DNA from: an uncultured Sphingorhabdus sp.
GTDB lineage: Bacteria; Pseudomonadota; Alphaproteobacteria; Sphingomonadales; Sphingomonadaceae
Direction: 5' to 3'
Length of the DNA stretch: 64,000 nucleotides
Assembly (NCBI GenBank): GCA_937873665.1
Contig: CALMYW010000393.1
Location: 248,001 to 312,000 of the forward strand
A program made the position numbers and the translations under genes. Of this stretch, positions 19,748-27,005 are shown in pieces. Below the pieces are notes generated by a model. It searched no databases. It was not told where the DNA came from and was given only the letters and a program-made list of their open reading frames with translations. Position 1 is the stretch's first letter; the number at the start of each line of letters is the position of its first letter.

Positions 19748-20173
19748 ATGGCGCGACTTACTGCCTCCGTGATTCGTTCGCTTAAGAAGCCAGGTCGCCA
19801 TTCTGACGGGGATGGACTCTTTCTAGTTGTCGGCCGAACCGGATCACAATCTTGGGTATGCCGTATACAAAAGGACGGAAGACGACGAGACATTGGTTTG
19901 GGCAGCGCGAAGAAAGTGTCTTTAGCTTTGGCCCGTGAGCGCGCGGGACGAGTTCGATCACAGATGGAAGCGGGTATCGATCCAATCTTTGAACGGAGAA
20001 AAGAAGCAGGAGTCCCGACATTTCGGGAAGCTGCGGCAAAGGTATTTGCCGAAACCAACAAGATTTGGCGAAATGCAAAGCACCGCGCGCAATGGCTTTC
20101 GACGCTAAACGCCTATGGGATCGTCGGCGAAGGCAGTTTCGGCGGCAATCAATTTTTCGCGAATTTGATTTAG
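19748..20173 (+). pseudogene. Truncated P4-type tyrosine integrase (N-terminal part only)
   Basis: 141 codons from the ATG at 19748. Residues 1-85 match the Arm-DNA-binding domain (DUF4102) of P4-type integrases: MARLTASVIRSLKKPGRHSD, DGDGLFLVV, SWVCRIQKDGRRRDIGLG, SLALARERA. The core-binding domain begins (FREAAAKVFAETNK, WRNAKHRAQWLSTL) and then similarity stops near 20115. The last ~25 residues are unrelated, and the R...HxxR...Y catalytic domain is absent (normal length is about 400 aa). The frame is fused to the 3' end of a convergent gene, so a deletion probably removed both ends. Confidence 0.85.
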
Positions 20174-20476
20174 GAACTTGGGTCCACCTAAATTGGAAGT
20201 GCTGAACTGGAGCCGGTCAAACGATCCGCGCTGCTGTCCGCTGTGCACGGAAACCCCCAGCGCATAGCCGCCGCGTCCGGTCTCCGGCGCAAGGCTGCCA
20301 TTGGCGATAGCATTACGGCCTATGCCGAAGCCGAGATCATCAAGGAAACCGAGATTATCGAGCCAAAACTTCTCGCCAATCAGGTGCGCGCCCTGCAAAC
20401 CGCTCAGCCGTCCAACGCGCGGGCCGATCAGGTCAAGCAGCGTCGTTGGTCGCAACAGTTCTTCAAAAGCTACCAT
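20105..20476 (-). CDS. Hypothetical protein, probably 3'-truncated at the integrase junction
   Basis: A 123-aa open frame starting at an ATG with a strong GGGGGG ribosome site 8 nt upstream, 22 nt after the immunity-like gene, so it looks like the last gene of the island operon. The sequence is glycine- and leucine-rich (LLDLIGPRVGRLSGLQG, LGFLDDLGFGIGRN). The final residues, FADDPIGV and the stop codon, lie within DNA that reads as integrase on the other strand. The true C-terminus is therefore probably lost. I do not recognise a family. Confidence 0.5.
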   Translation of the reverse strand: MVAFEELLRPTTLLDLIGPRVGRLSGLQGAHLIGEKFWLDNLGFLDDLGFGIGRNAIANGSLAPETGRGGYALGVSVHSGQQRGSFDRLQFSTSNLGGPKFLNQIREKLIAAETAFADDPIGV

Positions 20477-20498
20477 ATTATATGCCCCCCGAGCGCAA

Positions 20499-21131
20499 TT
20501 AGACGCTTGCGTATTTCATTGATTCCAAGCCTGAAATGCCTGCTTCCGAAAACGCCATCATTAGCTCTTCGCTAACCAACACACCCGCAGCCAGGAATTT
20601 GTCACGCCAAATGTGACGGGCATCGATTTGAGCCTTGTTGAACACCAATTGGCGTGATTCGTCGCCTTCTGACAGCCATAGACCTCGCTCGTTTGACTTA
20701 TCGCCTGTCCAGACGAAGGTAGTTTTTTTCTCATCCACACTATCAATGCGGTTACACACAACCAGCCAATAATAGCGGGCAATTGGAGCATCCGCCTTGG
20801 GCCGATACACATCGACCGGCAATAACTGGTGTACGCCGGGTTCAAATCTCTCGATGATCTCGCGAACACGCTCCGAAACAACCAACGTACCGCGTGACAC
20901 GATAAAATCTGTCGGGTCATAGCGCTTGCTTTCCCAACATAATTTGGTCGGAACGGTTGCGGGATCAACGGGATAGCCGCTTGTCAGGGCGCGTTTCCGG
21001 TTCAGCGACACAGTGTCGATCTCCTCCGGATTCAGAAACGCGACGTCTCGGTCGGCATCTTCGTTTGCGTCAGGGAAGCTGGTTCCGATGTTGATCGGGT
21101 AGGGATATCTAACACCAATACTGTAAACCAT
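20499..21131 (-). CDS. Imm43/DUF1629-like immunity protein
   Basis: A 210-aa soluble protein. Its organisation resembles the Imm43 (DUF1629) family of polymorphic-toxin immunity proteins: DFIVSRGTLVVSERVREII (~77-94), LLPVDVY, a YYWLVVCNRIDSVD segment (~121-134), then LVFNKAQIDARHIWRDK and LVSEELMMAFSEAGISGL near the C-terminus. Such proteins neutralise a cognate toxin encoded next to them. The family call is from recognition of the pattern, not a search. The ATG at 21131 overlaps the stop of the RTX-like gene by 1 nt (a GTG one codon earlier is possible), which indicates tight coupling to that gene. Confidence 0.55.
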   Translation of the reverse strand: MVYSIGVRYPYPINIGTSFPDANEDADRDVAFLNPEEIDTVSLNRKRALTSGYPVDPATVPTKLCWESKRYDPTDFIVSRGTLVVSERVREIIERFEPGVHQLLPVDVYRPKADAPIARYYWLVVCNRIDSVDEKKTTFVWTGDKSNERGLWLSEGDESRQLVFNKAQIDARHIWRDKFLAAGVLVSEELMMAFSEAGISGLESMKYASV

Positions 21132-22090
21132 CACGCAACCCCTCGCAGAATCATCCCGTTATCATTCGCCGCTTCAAGCATATCCGCACGGCACCTTCCA
21201 CTCGCTCCCGAATAATTTACATTAATACTTGTGCTATTACTTGATCTGGCACCAGCCTGCGCGCCCAGCAGTTTGAACAGGCTTTTGAACAGCGACATCT
21301 CGTCGCCGCCGCCCTTGACGATGAACTCGATCCCCAGATCACCCGGATCCCAGTTCTCGACCACCATCGCAACCTCAAGGATCGCGTCTTCGCCCATCGC
21401 CGGGTTTAACTGCTCGCCAAAGCTGGCCTCGACCAGCAACTGCCCGCTCTCGGTCACGCCATAGGTCACCCAGGGCAGCAGAAAATCGCGCGCCACCGCG
21501 CGTTCGAGGCCAACCCCGTAATAAAGCGCGTTCGACCCGCCCACCATCGGCAGCCCGAACAGCTGCAGCCGGTCATTCTTCCCCGCATCCATGATGAAGC
21601 TGCCCGCGCTCCACCAGAAGGTATCGTCGGTGCCAGACCCCGTGTTCGACGCACCGCGCCCATCAAGCCCGTCACCCCACAGCTGGCCCTTGTAGCTCGA
21701 GTTGTACAGAAAGTCGCTGCCAGCCCCGCCGACCGTGATCGCCCCCGTCCCGCCCAGCGCAAACACCCAGTCATCGCCTGCACCGCCGTCGAGGAGCAGG
21801 CGCATGGCCTTCTCGCAATGCTTGGCGAGTGAACGTTGCGGCCCGCCTGCGGTCGAGACATTGAGCGCGTTGAAATAGGCACTGGACCAATAGCTGCCAT
21901 CGTCTTTGCGGCCCTCATGGTCAGCGGCATAGCCTGTTGGTGTGTTGGGAATGATTGCTCCAAGCAGACCACCCGACTTGTTGTATTTCTTGTGGAGGAA
22001 CGCCGCGAGCGCATCTTCGGCAGGTGTTGCCAAGACGGATGTCGGCATTAGCGCCAGCAAGGGTACGACTATAAGCAAGAGAGCCCTCAC
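21131..22090 (-). CDS. Exported protein with RTX-like glycine/aspartate motifs, candidate toxin
   Basis: A 319-aa protein with an N-terminal signal peptide (MRALLLIVVPLLALMPTSVLA, cleavage near 21). Residues ~100-145 carry degenerate calcium-binding nonapeptide-like motifs: GGAGDDWVF (102-110), GGAGSDFLY (121-129), GDGLDG (139-144). RTX proteins usually leave through type I systems without a cleaved signal, so this combination is unusual. The GTG start overlaps the upstream gene by 4 nt (GTGA) with an AGGTGA ribosome site. Because an immunity-like gene follows with a 1-nt overlap, this gene or its C-terminus (~220-319, unlike anything I know) is the best toxin candidate. The function is inferred. 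Confidence 0.5.
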   Translation of the reverse strand: MRALLLIVVPLLALMPTSVLATPAEDALAAFLHKKYNKSGGLLGAIIPNTPTGYAADHEGRKDDGSYWSSAYFNALNVSTAGGPQRSLAKHCEKAMRLLLDGGAGDDWVFALGGTGAITVGGAGSDFLYNSSYKGQLWGDGLDGRGASNTGSGTDDTFWWSAGSFIMDAGKNDRLQLFGLPMVGGSNALYYGVGLERAVARDFLLPWVTYGVTESGQLLVEASFGEQLNPAMGEDAILEVAMVVENWDPGDLGIEFIVKGGGDEMSLFKSLFKLLGAQAGARSSNSTSINVNYSGASGRCRADMLEAANDNGMILRGVA

Positions 22091-23238
22091 AGGTCACCTC
22101 GCTGCGCTTTCGCAATGACAGCTTGGAAATCGCCGACTTGATAGCCAATTTCCAGCGCGCGAGCCCAGATCGGCGGATAGAGACTGTTGAGACTGGCCAC
22201 ATATTTGGGCTGGTCGTTATATAGCTCATCGCAAGCCAAAGGCGCATAAGCTATGGCTTCGATGGCCGTGCCATGCCGTTTCTGAAAGGCGTCGACTGCC
22301 GTCTTGCCGATTTTGCCCAGCAAATGCTGTTGCTCAAGCGCGCCATGCTCATTTGCGAAGGCGATTATCTGTCCAACATTGTCAGCAAAGCGGGCAAGCG
22401 GGACACCCAGAAACGGATCGGCCAAGCCTTCGCTATTCCAAAGGCAGTGGATTTCATCGGCATCGCTGCCACAAGCCTTGGCCAGCACAAATGCCGCATT
22501 CTCGGCGTAGAACAACTCGGCGAGCACCCGCAGCTCTGGCCAGGTCATCAATCCCTGATCCCAGGCAGCGATGATGTCGGTATTGCGCAGAATAAGTTCG
22601 CCAATATCGAACAGCGGGATGTAGATTGGCCCGCCGTTGGGTTTGGTTACCAACGTATCAGGTTCATTGCCTGATCCTGCCCATTCTTCCCTTGCCCGAC
22701 TTTGCGCATCGGCAATCGCCTTCTCGAAGGCCTTCGCGTCGCCACCGGCAAGGATCAGCACCGACATCACCCGCTGGATCAACCGGTAGCAACGCGTCGC
22801 ATAAAGCGGATAGTTGCGGTTGATCTCCGCATTATCGCAATGCGCGTGGATGATCTTCGACAGATCGTCATGCCGGGCGAACATGTCGTCAGAGACATCG
22901 TCTGGATCGGCATCGACTTTCGGAGTTGTTCGACATTCGACTGCATGGGCCAGAAGCAATTCGATATTTGCTGCAAGCCGCGCCACCGGGATCGCAAGGA
23001 AAGGCGGAGCAATTTTGTCTACGCCAAGCATCCCACGCATCTCTTCGATGCCGCAGCCGTGTATATCGGCGAGATAATCTTCGGCGAATTCGTCAAAGAA
23101 CAAAGATGCGAGAGTCCGCAGCTCAGCGCCAGTAGTGTAGCCAGCATCCCAAGCAGCAACAATGTCACTCGCGCGCAGCTGCAGGGCGTTATCGTCAAAG
23201 ATCGTTGATTGTTTCTGCACCGGTTTTGCCTCCACCAT
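22087..23238 (-). CDS. Hypothetical protein with two ~85-residue internal repeats
   Basis: A 383-aa protein, the first gene of the island operon. Residues 14-99 and 210-296 are clearly homologous: DIVAAWDAG (25-33) matches DIIAAWDQG (221-229), LRTLASLFFDE matches LRVLAELFYAE, and PPFLAIPVARLAANI (78-92) matches DPFLGVPLARFADNV (274-288). The repeats are helical and mostly acidic; the ~110-residue spacer is also helical. There is no signal peptide, membrane segment or catalytic motif that I can recognise. The ATG at 23238 sits in the loop of a TGCCTC/GAGGCA hairpin, downstream of the folded leader RNA. The N-terminal ~12 residues (MVEAKPVQKQ) are outside the repeat. Confidence 0.65.
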   Translation of the reverse strand: MVEAKPVQKQSTIFDDNALQLRASDIVAAWDAGYTTGAELRTLASLFFDEFAEDYLADIHGCGIEEMRGMLGVDKIAPPFLAIPVARLAANIELLLAHAVECRTTPKVDADPDDVSDDMFARHDDLSKIIHAHCDNAEINRNYPLYATRCYRLIQRVMSVLILAGGDAKAFEKAIADAQSRAREEWAGSGNEPDTLVTKPNGGPIYIPLFDIGELILRNTDIIAAWDQGLMTWPELRVLAELFYAENAAFVLAKACGSDADEIHCLWNSEGLADPFLGVPLARFADNVGQIIAFANEHGALEQQHLLGKIGKTAVDAFQKRHGTAIEAIAYAPLACDELYNDQPKYVASLNSLYPPIWARALEIGYQVGDFQAVIAKAQRGDL

Positions 23239-23266
23239 AACGAAAGAGGCAGACCCAAGCCGGGTG
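23233..23266 (-). promoter_or_regulatory. Leader region of the 383-aa gene: antisense-target candidate
   Basis: Read on the minus strand, this segment contains CACCCGGC (23259-23266), perfectly complementary to GCCGGGTG in the upstream folded RNA (plus-strand 23332-23339). It then holds a 6-bp hairpin TGCCTC...GAGGCA that encloses the ATG at 23238 and extends a few nt past this interval. Pairing of the processed leader RNA here could block translation, as in C4/CI phage systems. Confidence 0.4.
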
Positions 23267-23268
23267 TT

Positions 23269-23378
23269 GGAAACCCTGCACTAGCACAGAGCGCCGCCAC
23301 CTTTAGGCGGACCCTGGACATGCGTAGCGGCCACCCGGCCAGACAAAGTCTGACCGGCGCTAGTGGTTAGAGGTTTCC
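23269..23378 (-). ncRNA. Highly folded 110-nt leader, candidate C4/CI-type antisense RNA
   Basis: Nested pairings on the minus strand: outer stem GGAAACC/GGTTTCC (23372-23378 with 23269-23275); CACTAGC/GCTAGTG (23359-23365 with 23279-23285); hairpin CCGG-x-CAGAC-TTT-GTCTG-x-CCGG (23335-23357); and hairpin CCGCC...GGCGG (23294-23310). The unpaired GCCGGGTG overlaps the second stem and is complementary to the leader of the next gene. P1/P7 C4 and P4 CI RNAs have this logic: a processed structured leader whose single-stranded segments pair with the region before the downstream gene. The family assignment is inference; the pairings are seen. Confidence 0.45.
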
Positions 23379-23440
23379 ACGCCTCACCCTCGGGACTGAC
23401 CGAAGGATTTAACGACCCAATTATGAATCATATTTTCCGC

Positions 23441-23461
23441 GCTGACAACTGAGTTGTCAGC
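23441..23461. repeat. Perfect 9-bp palindrome with 3-nt centre
   Basis: GCTGACAAC-TGA-GTTGTCAGC in the 310-nt stretch between the folded leader and the end of the island. No T-run follows it. It lies upstream of the island operon, so an operator is possible. Apart from this, the adjacent 22-nt repeat and the attachment palindrome, I see no gene in 23379-23689. Confidence 0.4.
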
Positions 23462-23588
23462 ACCAAGTCCGCAAAATGCTGAGCTAACGACACGCATATC
23501 AGGCTGATTGAGCGGCCTTTGAAAATCGTGGCATCCGGCTATGCTAAAGCATCATAAACTGCTGGGCACACCTTCCCATGAACAGCCA

Positions 23589-23610
23589 TGTGGGAAAATT
23601 TGAGGGAAAG
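23589..23610 (+). repeat. 22-nt imperfect copy of the integrase-upstream sequence
   Basis: This segment (TGTGGGAAAATTTGAGGGAA then AG) matches 19724-19745, directly upstream of the integrase ATG, at 19 of 22 positions in the same orientation. It may be a recombinase or accessory-protein binding site at the other end of the island, or a relic of a second integrase gene start. Confidence 0.4.
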
Positions 23611-23663
23611 GAGTTCTCTCTATAAAAATAAATTATTTATTTTCATTTAGATAAACCAAATCC

Positions 23664-23686
23664 TTGGCGGACACCCTGTCCGCCAA
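23664..23686. repeat. attR core inside a 10-bp perfect palindrome
   Basis: TTGGCGGACA-CCC-TGTCCGCCAA. The right copy of the 14-bp tRNA-end repeat is 23672-23685. The palindrome starts 4 nt downstream of the stop codon of the minus-strand gene at 23690 and could also act as a transcript-end hairpin for that gene, although no U-run follows. Confidence 0.65.
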
Positions 23687-23689
23687 CCT

Positions 23690-24040
23690 CTATTTCTCTT
23701 CGGCCAATTGACCACCGTTGTCGCGGTTTTCACCAAAGGCACTGGTGGTCCCATCGATCATCATCTGGATCTCTTCGCGGGCATATTGCTCTGCATCCGC
23801 TTGTTTGGAGCCAAAGCCTTTTTCAGATTTTACCAGCATGTCGAAATAGGTCTGCTTTTCAGTCGGGCATGCTTTCTGAATAGCCTCGTTAAATTCCGAA
23901 CCGCTCCGCTTCATTTTGACGGATTCATTATGTTCTTTGATAAGGCAATTGTTGAAGCTCTTTCTGGCTTCATCCATCAAATCACCTTTCATGGCAGCCA
24001 TGTTGAGCGCCATGGCCAGCGCCATGCTTGTAAACATCAT
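23690..24040 (-). CDS. Small hypothetical protein, probably exported
   Basis: A 116-aa protein with a methionine-rich hydrophobic N-terminus (MMFTSMALAMALNMAAM) that could be a short signal peptide. The mature part is charged and helical with two cysteines (NNCLIKEH and QKACPTEKQ), perhaps forming a disulfide. It is the first chromosomal gene after the island. No family is recognised. The gene upstream (the amidohydrolase) ends 121 nt away, with a GTTGCA-TAT-TGCAAC palindrome (24123-24137) in the gap. Confidence 0.6.
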   Translation of the reverse strand: MMFTSMALAMALNMAAMKGDLMDEARKSFNNCLIKEHNESVKMKRSGSEFNEAIQKACPTEKQTYFDMLVKSEKGFGSKQADAEQYAREEIQMMIDGTTSAFGENRDNGGQLAEEK

Positions 24041-24161
24041 AAAACGTTGCTCCCCAGTTTTTTAGCGAACGTGTTGTCTTCCCGCAGACAATGAATATCA
24101 TAATCTGCGACGATGCCGCAATGTTGCATATTGCAACTGAATCATTGCTGAACTCATCAGC

Positions 24162-25463
24162 TTAGCGGATGCGTTTGCCACCTTTTACAACCGCGTCGAC
24201 CGACTCGAGTTCGCGGACATCGTTCAACGGATTTCCGTCGACTGCAATAATATCGGCATAACGGCCGACCGCGATGGCGCCCACATCTTTTTCACGATCC
24301 AGCGCCTGTGCACCATTGCGGGTAGCGGCCTGTATCGCTTCCAGCGGGGTCATCCCATATTCGACCATCACGCGGAATTGCTTGCCGATATCTGCGTGCG
24401 GCATCACGCCGGCATCGGAGCCAAAGACCATCTTCACGCCCGCTTTGTGCGCCTTGCGGAAGTTATCACGCTGGATCTGGGCGACTTCGCGATCCTTGCG
24501 CAGATTATCCTCAAGCACACCATTCTTGGCACCTTCGGCCTGGGTGTATTCGGTGTTGTAGATATCCATCGAGAACCAGACCGGGCGGGCACGGGAAGCG
24601 GCCAGTTTGATGCCTTCATCGTCGACCAGGCTGGCATGCTCAATCGTATCGATACCCGCCTTGATCGCGGCCTTGATTCCATCGCCGCCATGGGCGTGGG
24701 CGGCGACGCGAATACCCCATTGGTGCGCCTCGTCAGCGATGACCTTCAAATGCTCTTCCGAAAGCTGCTGCTGGCCGGGCTCGGTGTTACGCGAGAAGAC
24801 CCCTCCCGTTGCGCAGACCTTGATGACTTCGGCACCATATTTGCGCTGGCGGCGGACCTGATAGCGCAGCTCGTCAGCATTGTCGCCAATGCCTTCTTCC
24901 TTCCCGTCCTTCTCCAGGCTCGGCGGAAGGAACGTGGAGTCGCAATGGCCGCCGGTCGCTCCCAGCGCATAGCTTGCAGGCACTATGCGAGGGCCGACCG
25001 CATAACCATTGTCGATAGCCTGCTTGAGGCCGATGTCGTTTCGGTCACCAGACCCGACATTGCGTACCGTGGTGAAGCCGGCGTCAAGCATGGATTTGGC
25101 GGCGCCAACAGCCGTCATGCCCCAGAAACTATCGGTAAATTCAAGACCGCGATAGCCGCCAATATCGGCAGGCCCATCAAGATGGACATGCATGTCGATA
25201 AGGCCCGGGAGAAGCGTCTTTTCGCCCAGATCGATATGCGAGACGTCACTGCCCCATTTGACAGTGCGGGCATCGGCAATGCTGGTGATGCGGCCATTGT
25301 CGTCGACAAAAATAGCAGGATAGTCGACCATCTTGCCGGTGATCACATCCAGCATCCGCGCACCGGTGATGACGGTGTTGGCCAGTAGGGGCGCTGAGTG
25401 AACGGATAGCGCCGCTATCGCCAAAACCCCAGCATTTCTCAGAAAGTTCACGCTTATGCCCAT
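24162..25463 (-). CDS. Exported metal-dependent amidohydrolase (imidazolonepropionase/prolidase-like)
   Basis: A 433-aa protein of the amidohydrolase superfamily with a signal peptide (residues ~1-30, VLAIAALSVHSAPLLA). Metal-site motifs are present: DMHVHLDGP, the lysine segment EVIKVCATGG (carbamylated Lys), HAHGGDGIKAA and IEHASL, and GSDAGVMPHADIG. In sphingomonads such exported proteins often cleave Xaa-Pro/Xaa-Arg dipeptides or hydrolyse amides, but the substrate cannot be deduced here. The start is the ATG at 25463; the frame to 25496 adds a charged leader that would spoil the signal peptide. Confidence 0.85.
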   Translation of the reverse strand: MGISVNFLRNAGVLAIAALSVHSAPLLANTVITGARMLDVITGKMVDYPAIFVDDNGRITSIADARTVKWGSDVSHIDLGEKTLLPGLIDMHVHLDGPADIGGYRGLEFTDSFWGMTAVGAAKSMLDAGFTTVRNVGSGDRNDIGLKQAIDNGYAVGPRIVPASYALGATGGHCDSTFLPPSLEKDGKEEGIGDNADELRYQVRRQRKYGAEVIKVCATGGVFSRNTEPGQQQLSEEHLKVIADEAHQWGIRVAAHAHGGDGIKAAIKAGIDTIEHASLVDDEGIKLAASRARPVWFSMDIYNTEYTQAEGAKNGVLEDNLRKDREVAQIQRDNFRKAHKAGVKMVFGSDAGVMPHADIGKQFRVMVEYGMTPLEAIQAATRNGAQALDREKDVGAIAVGRYADIIAVDGNPLNDVRELESVDAVVKGGKRIR

Positions 25464-25558
25464 GTCTGTTGTCTCCCGAATCTCGTTTCCGGACATTAGG
25501 CAGATTGGACGGCGGTAGGACAGAGGAAAAATCGGATGACGTCAATTATCGAAGGCCG

Positions 25559-25580
25559 TCATGCTGAACTTGTTTCAGGG
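25559..25580. repeat. Genomic repeat fragment with CTGAA/TTCAG hairpin
   Basis: GTCATGCTGAACTTGTTTCA followed by GGG, in the 150-nt spacer between lpdA and the amidohydrolase gene. The GTCATGCTGAACTTG type is a common dispersed repeat in alphaproteobacteria (recalled, not searched). Nothing else is evident in this spacer. Confidence 0.45.
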
Positions 25581-25613
25581 TGTCGCGATGTTATGGCAGC
25601 AGCGGTTGCTCAC

Positions 25614-27005
25614 TCACATGTGCAACATCTTGCCATAGGCTCCCAGCACGCTCTCATGCATCATTTCGCTCAATGTCGGGTGCGGGAAGACGGTGTGCAT
25701 GAAATCGGCCTCGACCAGTTCGGCTGTCTTGCCGATGGTATAGCCCTGAATCAGCTCGGTGACTTCCGCGCCGACCATATGCGCGCCCAATAGCTCGCCG
25801 GTCTTGGCGTCGAACACGGTCTTGATGAAACCTTCCGCCTCGCCCAGCGCAATGGCCTTGCCATTGCCGATGAAGGGGAAATTGCCGACCTTCACTTCGT
25901 AGCCTGCTTCTTTGGCTTTGGCTTCGGTCAGCCCGACCGAGGCGACCTGCGGGTGGCAATAGGTGCAGCCCGGAATGTTCTTCGGATCCATCGCGTGCGG
26001 ATGGCCGCCGGCAATGGCTTCGGCGGCAATTACGCCTTCATGGCTTGCCTTGTGCGCGAGCCATGGCGGCGCGGTAACGTCACCTATCGCCCAAAGACCG
26101 GGCACATTGGTGCGGCACATCGGATCGGTCTTGATATGCCCGCGCTCGGTTGCGACACCCAGCGCCTCCAGCCCGATATTCTCCGTATTGGGCACGATGC
26201 CGATGGCGACGATGCAGTGGGTGAATTCGGATTTGGCGACCTTCCCGTCCTTATCCTTGATTTCGGCAGTGACGCCGGTGGCGCTAGCCTTCAGCGACTG
26301 CACCCCTGCCCCGGTCAGGATCGTCATGCCCTGCTTTTTCAACGCCTTTTCAAGGAAGGTCGAAACGTCGGCATCCTCGACCGGTACGATGCGGTCCATC
26401 ATTTCCACAACGGTCACTTCCGCGCCCATATCGTTATAGAAGCTCGCAAATTCGATACCGATCGCACCGCTGCCGATGACGAGCAGCTTCTTGGGCATTT
26501 CGGGCGGCACCATTGCGTGGCGATAGGTCCAGATGCGTTTGCCGTCGGCGGGCGCGAACGGTAGGTCGCGGGCGCGGGCGCCGGTGGCGATGATGATATT
26601 CTTCGCGGTCAGCTCTTCGGCATTGCCATCCTTGGTGACGGTAAGCTTGCCGGGCGCGGTCAGTTTGCCATCGCCCATATGGACGGTGATCTTGTTTTTC
26701 TTCATCAGATGCGTGACGCCCTGATTGAGCTGCTTGGCAACGCCGCGCGAGCGCTTCACCACCGCATCGATATCCGCACTGATATTCGCCGCGGTCAGCC
26801 CGTAATCGCCCGCATGCTGCATATAATGATAGATCTCCGCCGAGCGCAGCAACGCCTTGGTCGGGATGCACCCCCAGTTGAGGCAGATGCCGCCGAGATT
26901 TTCACGCTCGACAATCGCGGTTTTCAGGCCGAGCTGCGCGGCGCGGATGGCGGCAACATAGCCACCGGGGCCAGAACCGAGGACGATTAGGTCGTAGTTA
27001 GACAT
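25614..27005 (-). CDS. lpdA: Dihydrolipoamide dehydrogenase (E3)
   Basis: A 463-aa flavoprotein that reoxidises dihydrolipoyl groups of the 2-oxoacid dehydrogenase complexes. It shows FAD-binding GSGPGGYVAA, the redox-active pair in GGICLNWGCIPTK (C-x4-C), the NAD site GSGAIGIEFA, the second FAD motif GLWAIGDV and the C-terminal interface HPTLSEMMHE with the catalytic His-Glu. The start is MSNYDLIV at 27005; the longer frame to 27068 runs into the gene upstream. It belongs functionally with the E2 gene at 27657 but is separated from it by an unrelated gene. Confidence 0.96.
   Translation of the reverse strand: MSNYDLIVLGSGPGGYVAAIRAAQLGLKTAIVERENLGGICLNWGCIPTKALLRSAEIYHYMQHAGDYGLTAANISADIDAVVKRSRGVAKQLNQGVTHLMKKNKITVHMGDGKLTAPGKLTVTKDGNAEELTAKNIIIATGARARDLPFAPADGKRIWTYRHAMVPPEMPKKLLVIGSGAIGIEFASFYNDMGAEVTVVEMMDRIVPVEDADVSTFLEKALKKQGMTILTGAGVQSLKASATGVTAEIKDKDGKVAKSEFTHCIVAIGIVPNTENIGLEALGVATERGHIKTDPMCRTNVPGLWAIGDVTAPPWLAHKASHEGVIAAEAIAGGHPHAMDPKNIPGCTYCHPQVASVGLTEAKAKEAGYEVKVGNFPFIGNGKAIALGEAEGFIKTVFDAKTGELLGAHMVGAEVTELIQGYTIGKTAELVEADFMHTVFPHPTLSEMMHESVLGAYGKMLHM

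Larger units (their letters stand above)
19597..23685. mobile_element. Decayed tRNA-Ser-integrated genomic island
   Basis: The element is bounded by a 14-bp direct repeat, CACCCTGTCCGCCA, at 19597-19610 (tRNA 3' end) and 23672-23685. Just inside the left end are a P4-family integrase fragment and repeated TGTTCA motifs. The interior holds a four-gene minus-strand operon with a folded leader RNA, and ordinary chromosomal genes resume on both sides. This is the standard architecture of tRNA-targeting islands. The integrase lacks its catalytic domain, so the element is probably immobile. The right repeat is also half of a palindrome (see separate entry), the main caveat. Confidence 0.8.

Noticed and set aside
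23019..23321. 100-aa minus-strand frame reading GFPTPGLG
   Set aside because: It overlaps the folded leader RNA and the 383-aa gene in another frame. Such GFPTPGLG-type translations are probably products of the structured phage-like RNA region, not a real protein.
24123..24137. GTTGCA-TAT-TGCAAC palindrome as a further TTGCAAA-type operator
   Set aside because: It lacks the TTTGCAAA core, lies downstream of the amidohydrolase stop, and no propionate-related gene is near; it is more likely a weak 3'-end hairpin or chance.
24378..25388. 336-aa open frame on the plus strand
   Set aside because: Antisense shadow of the amidohydrolase gene; no start signal and no family resemblance.
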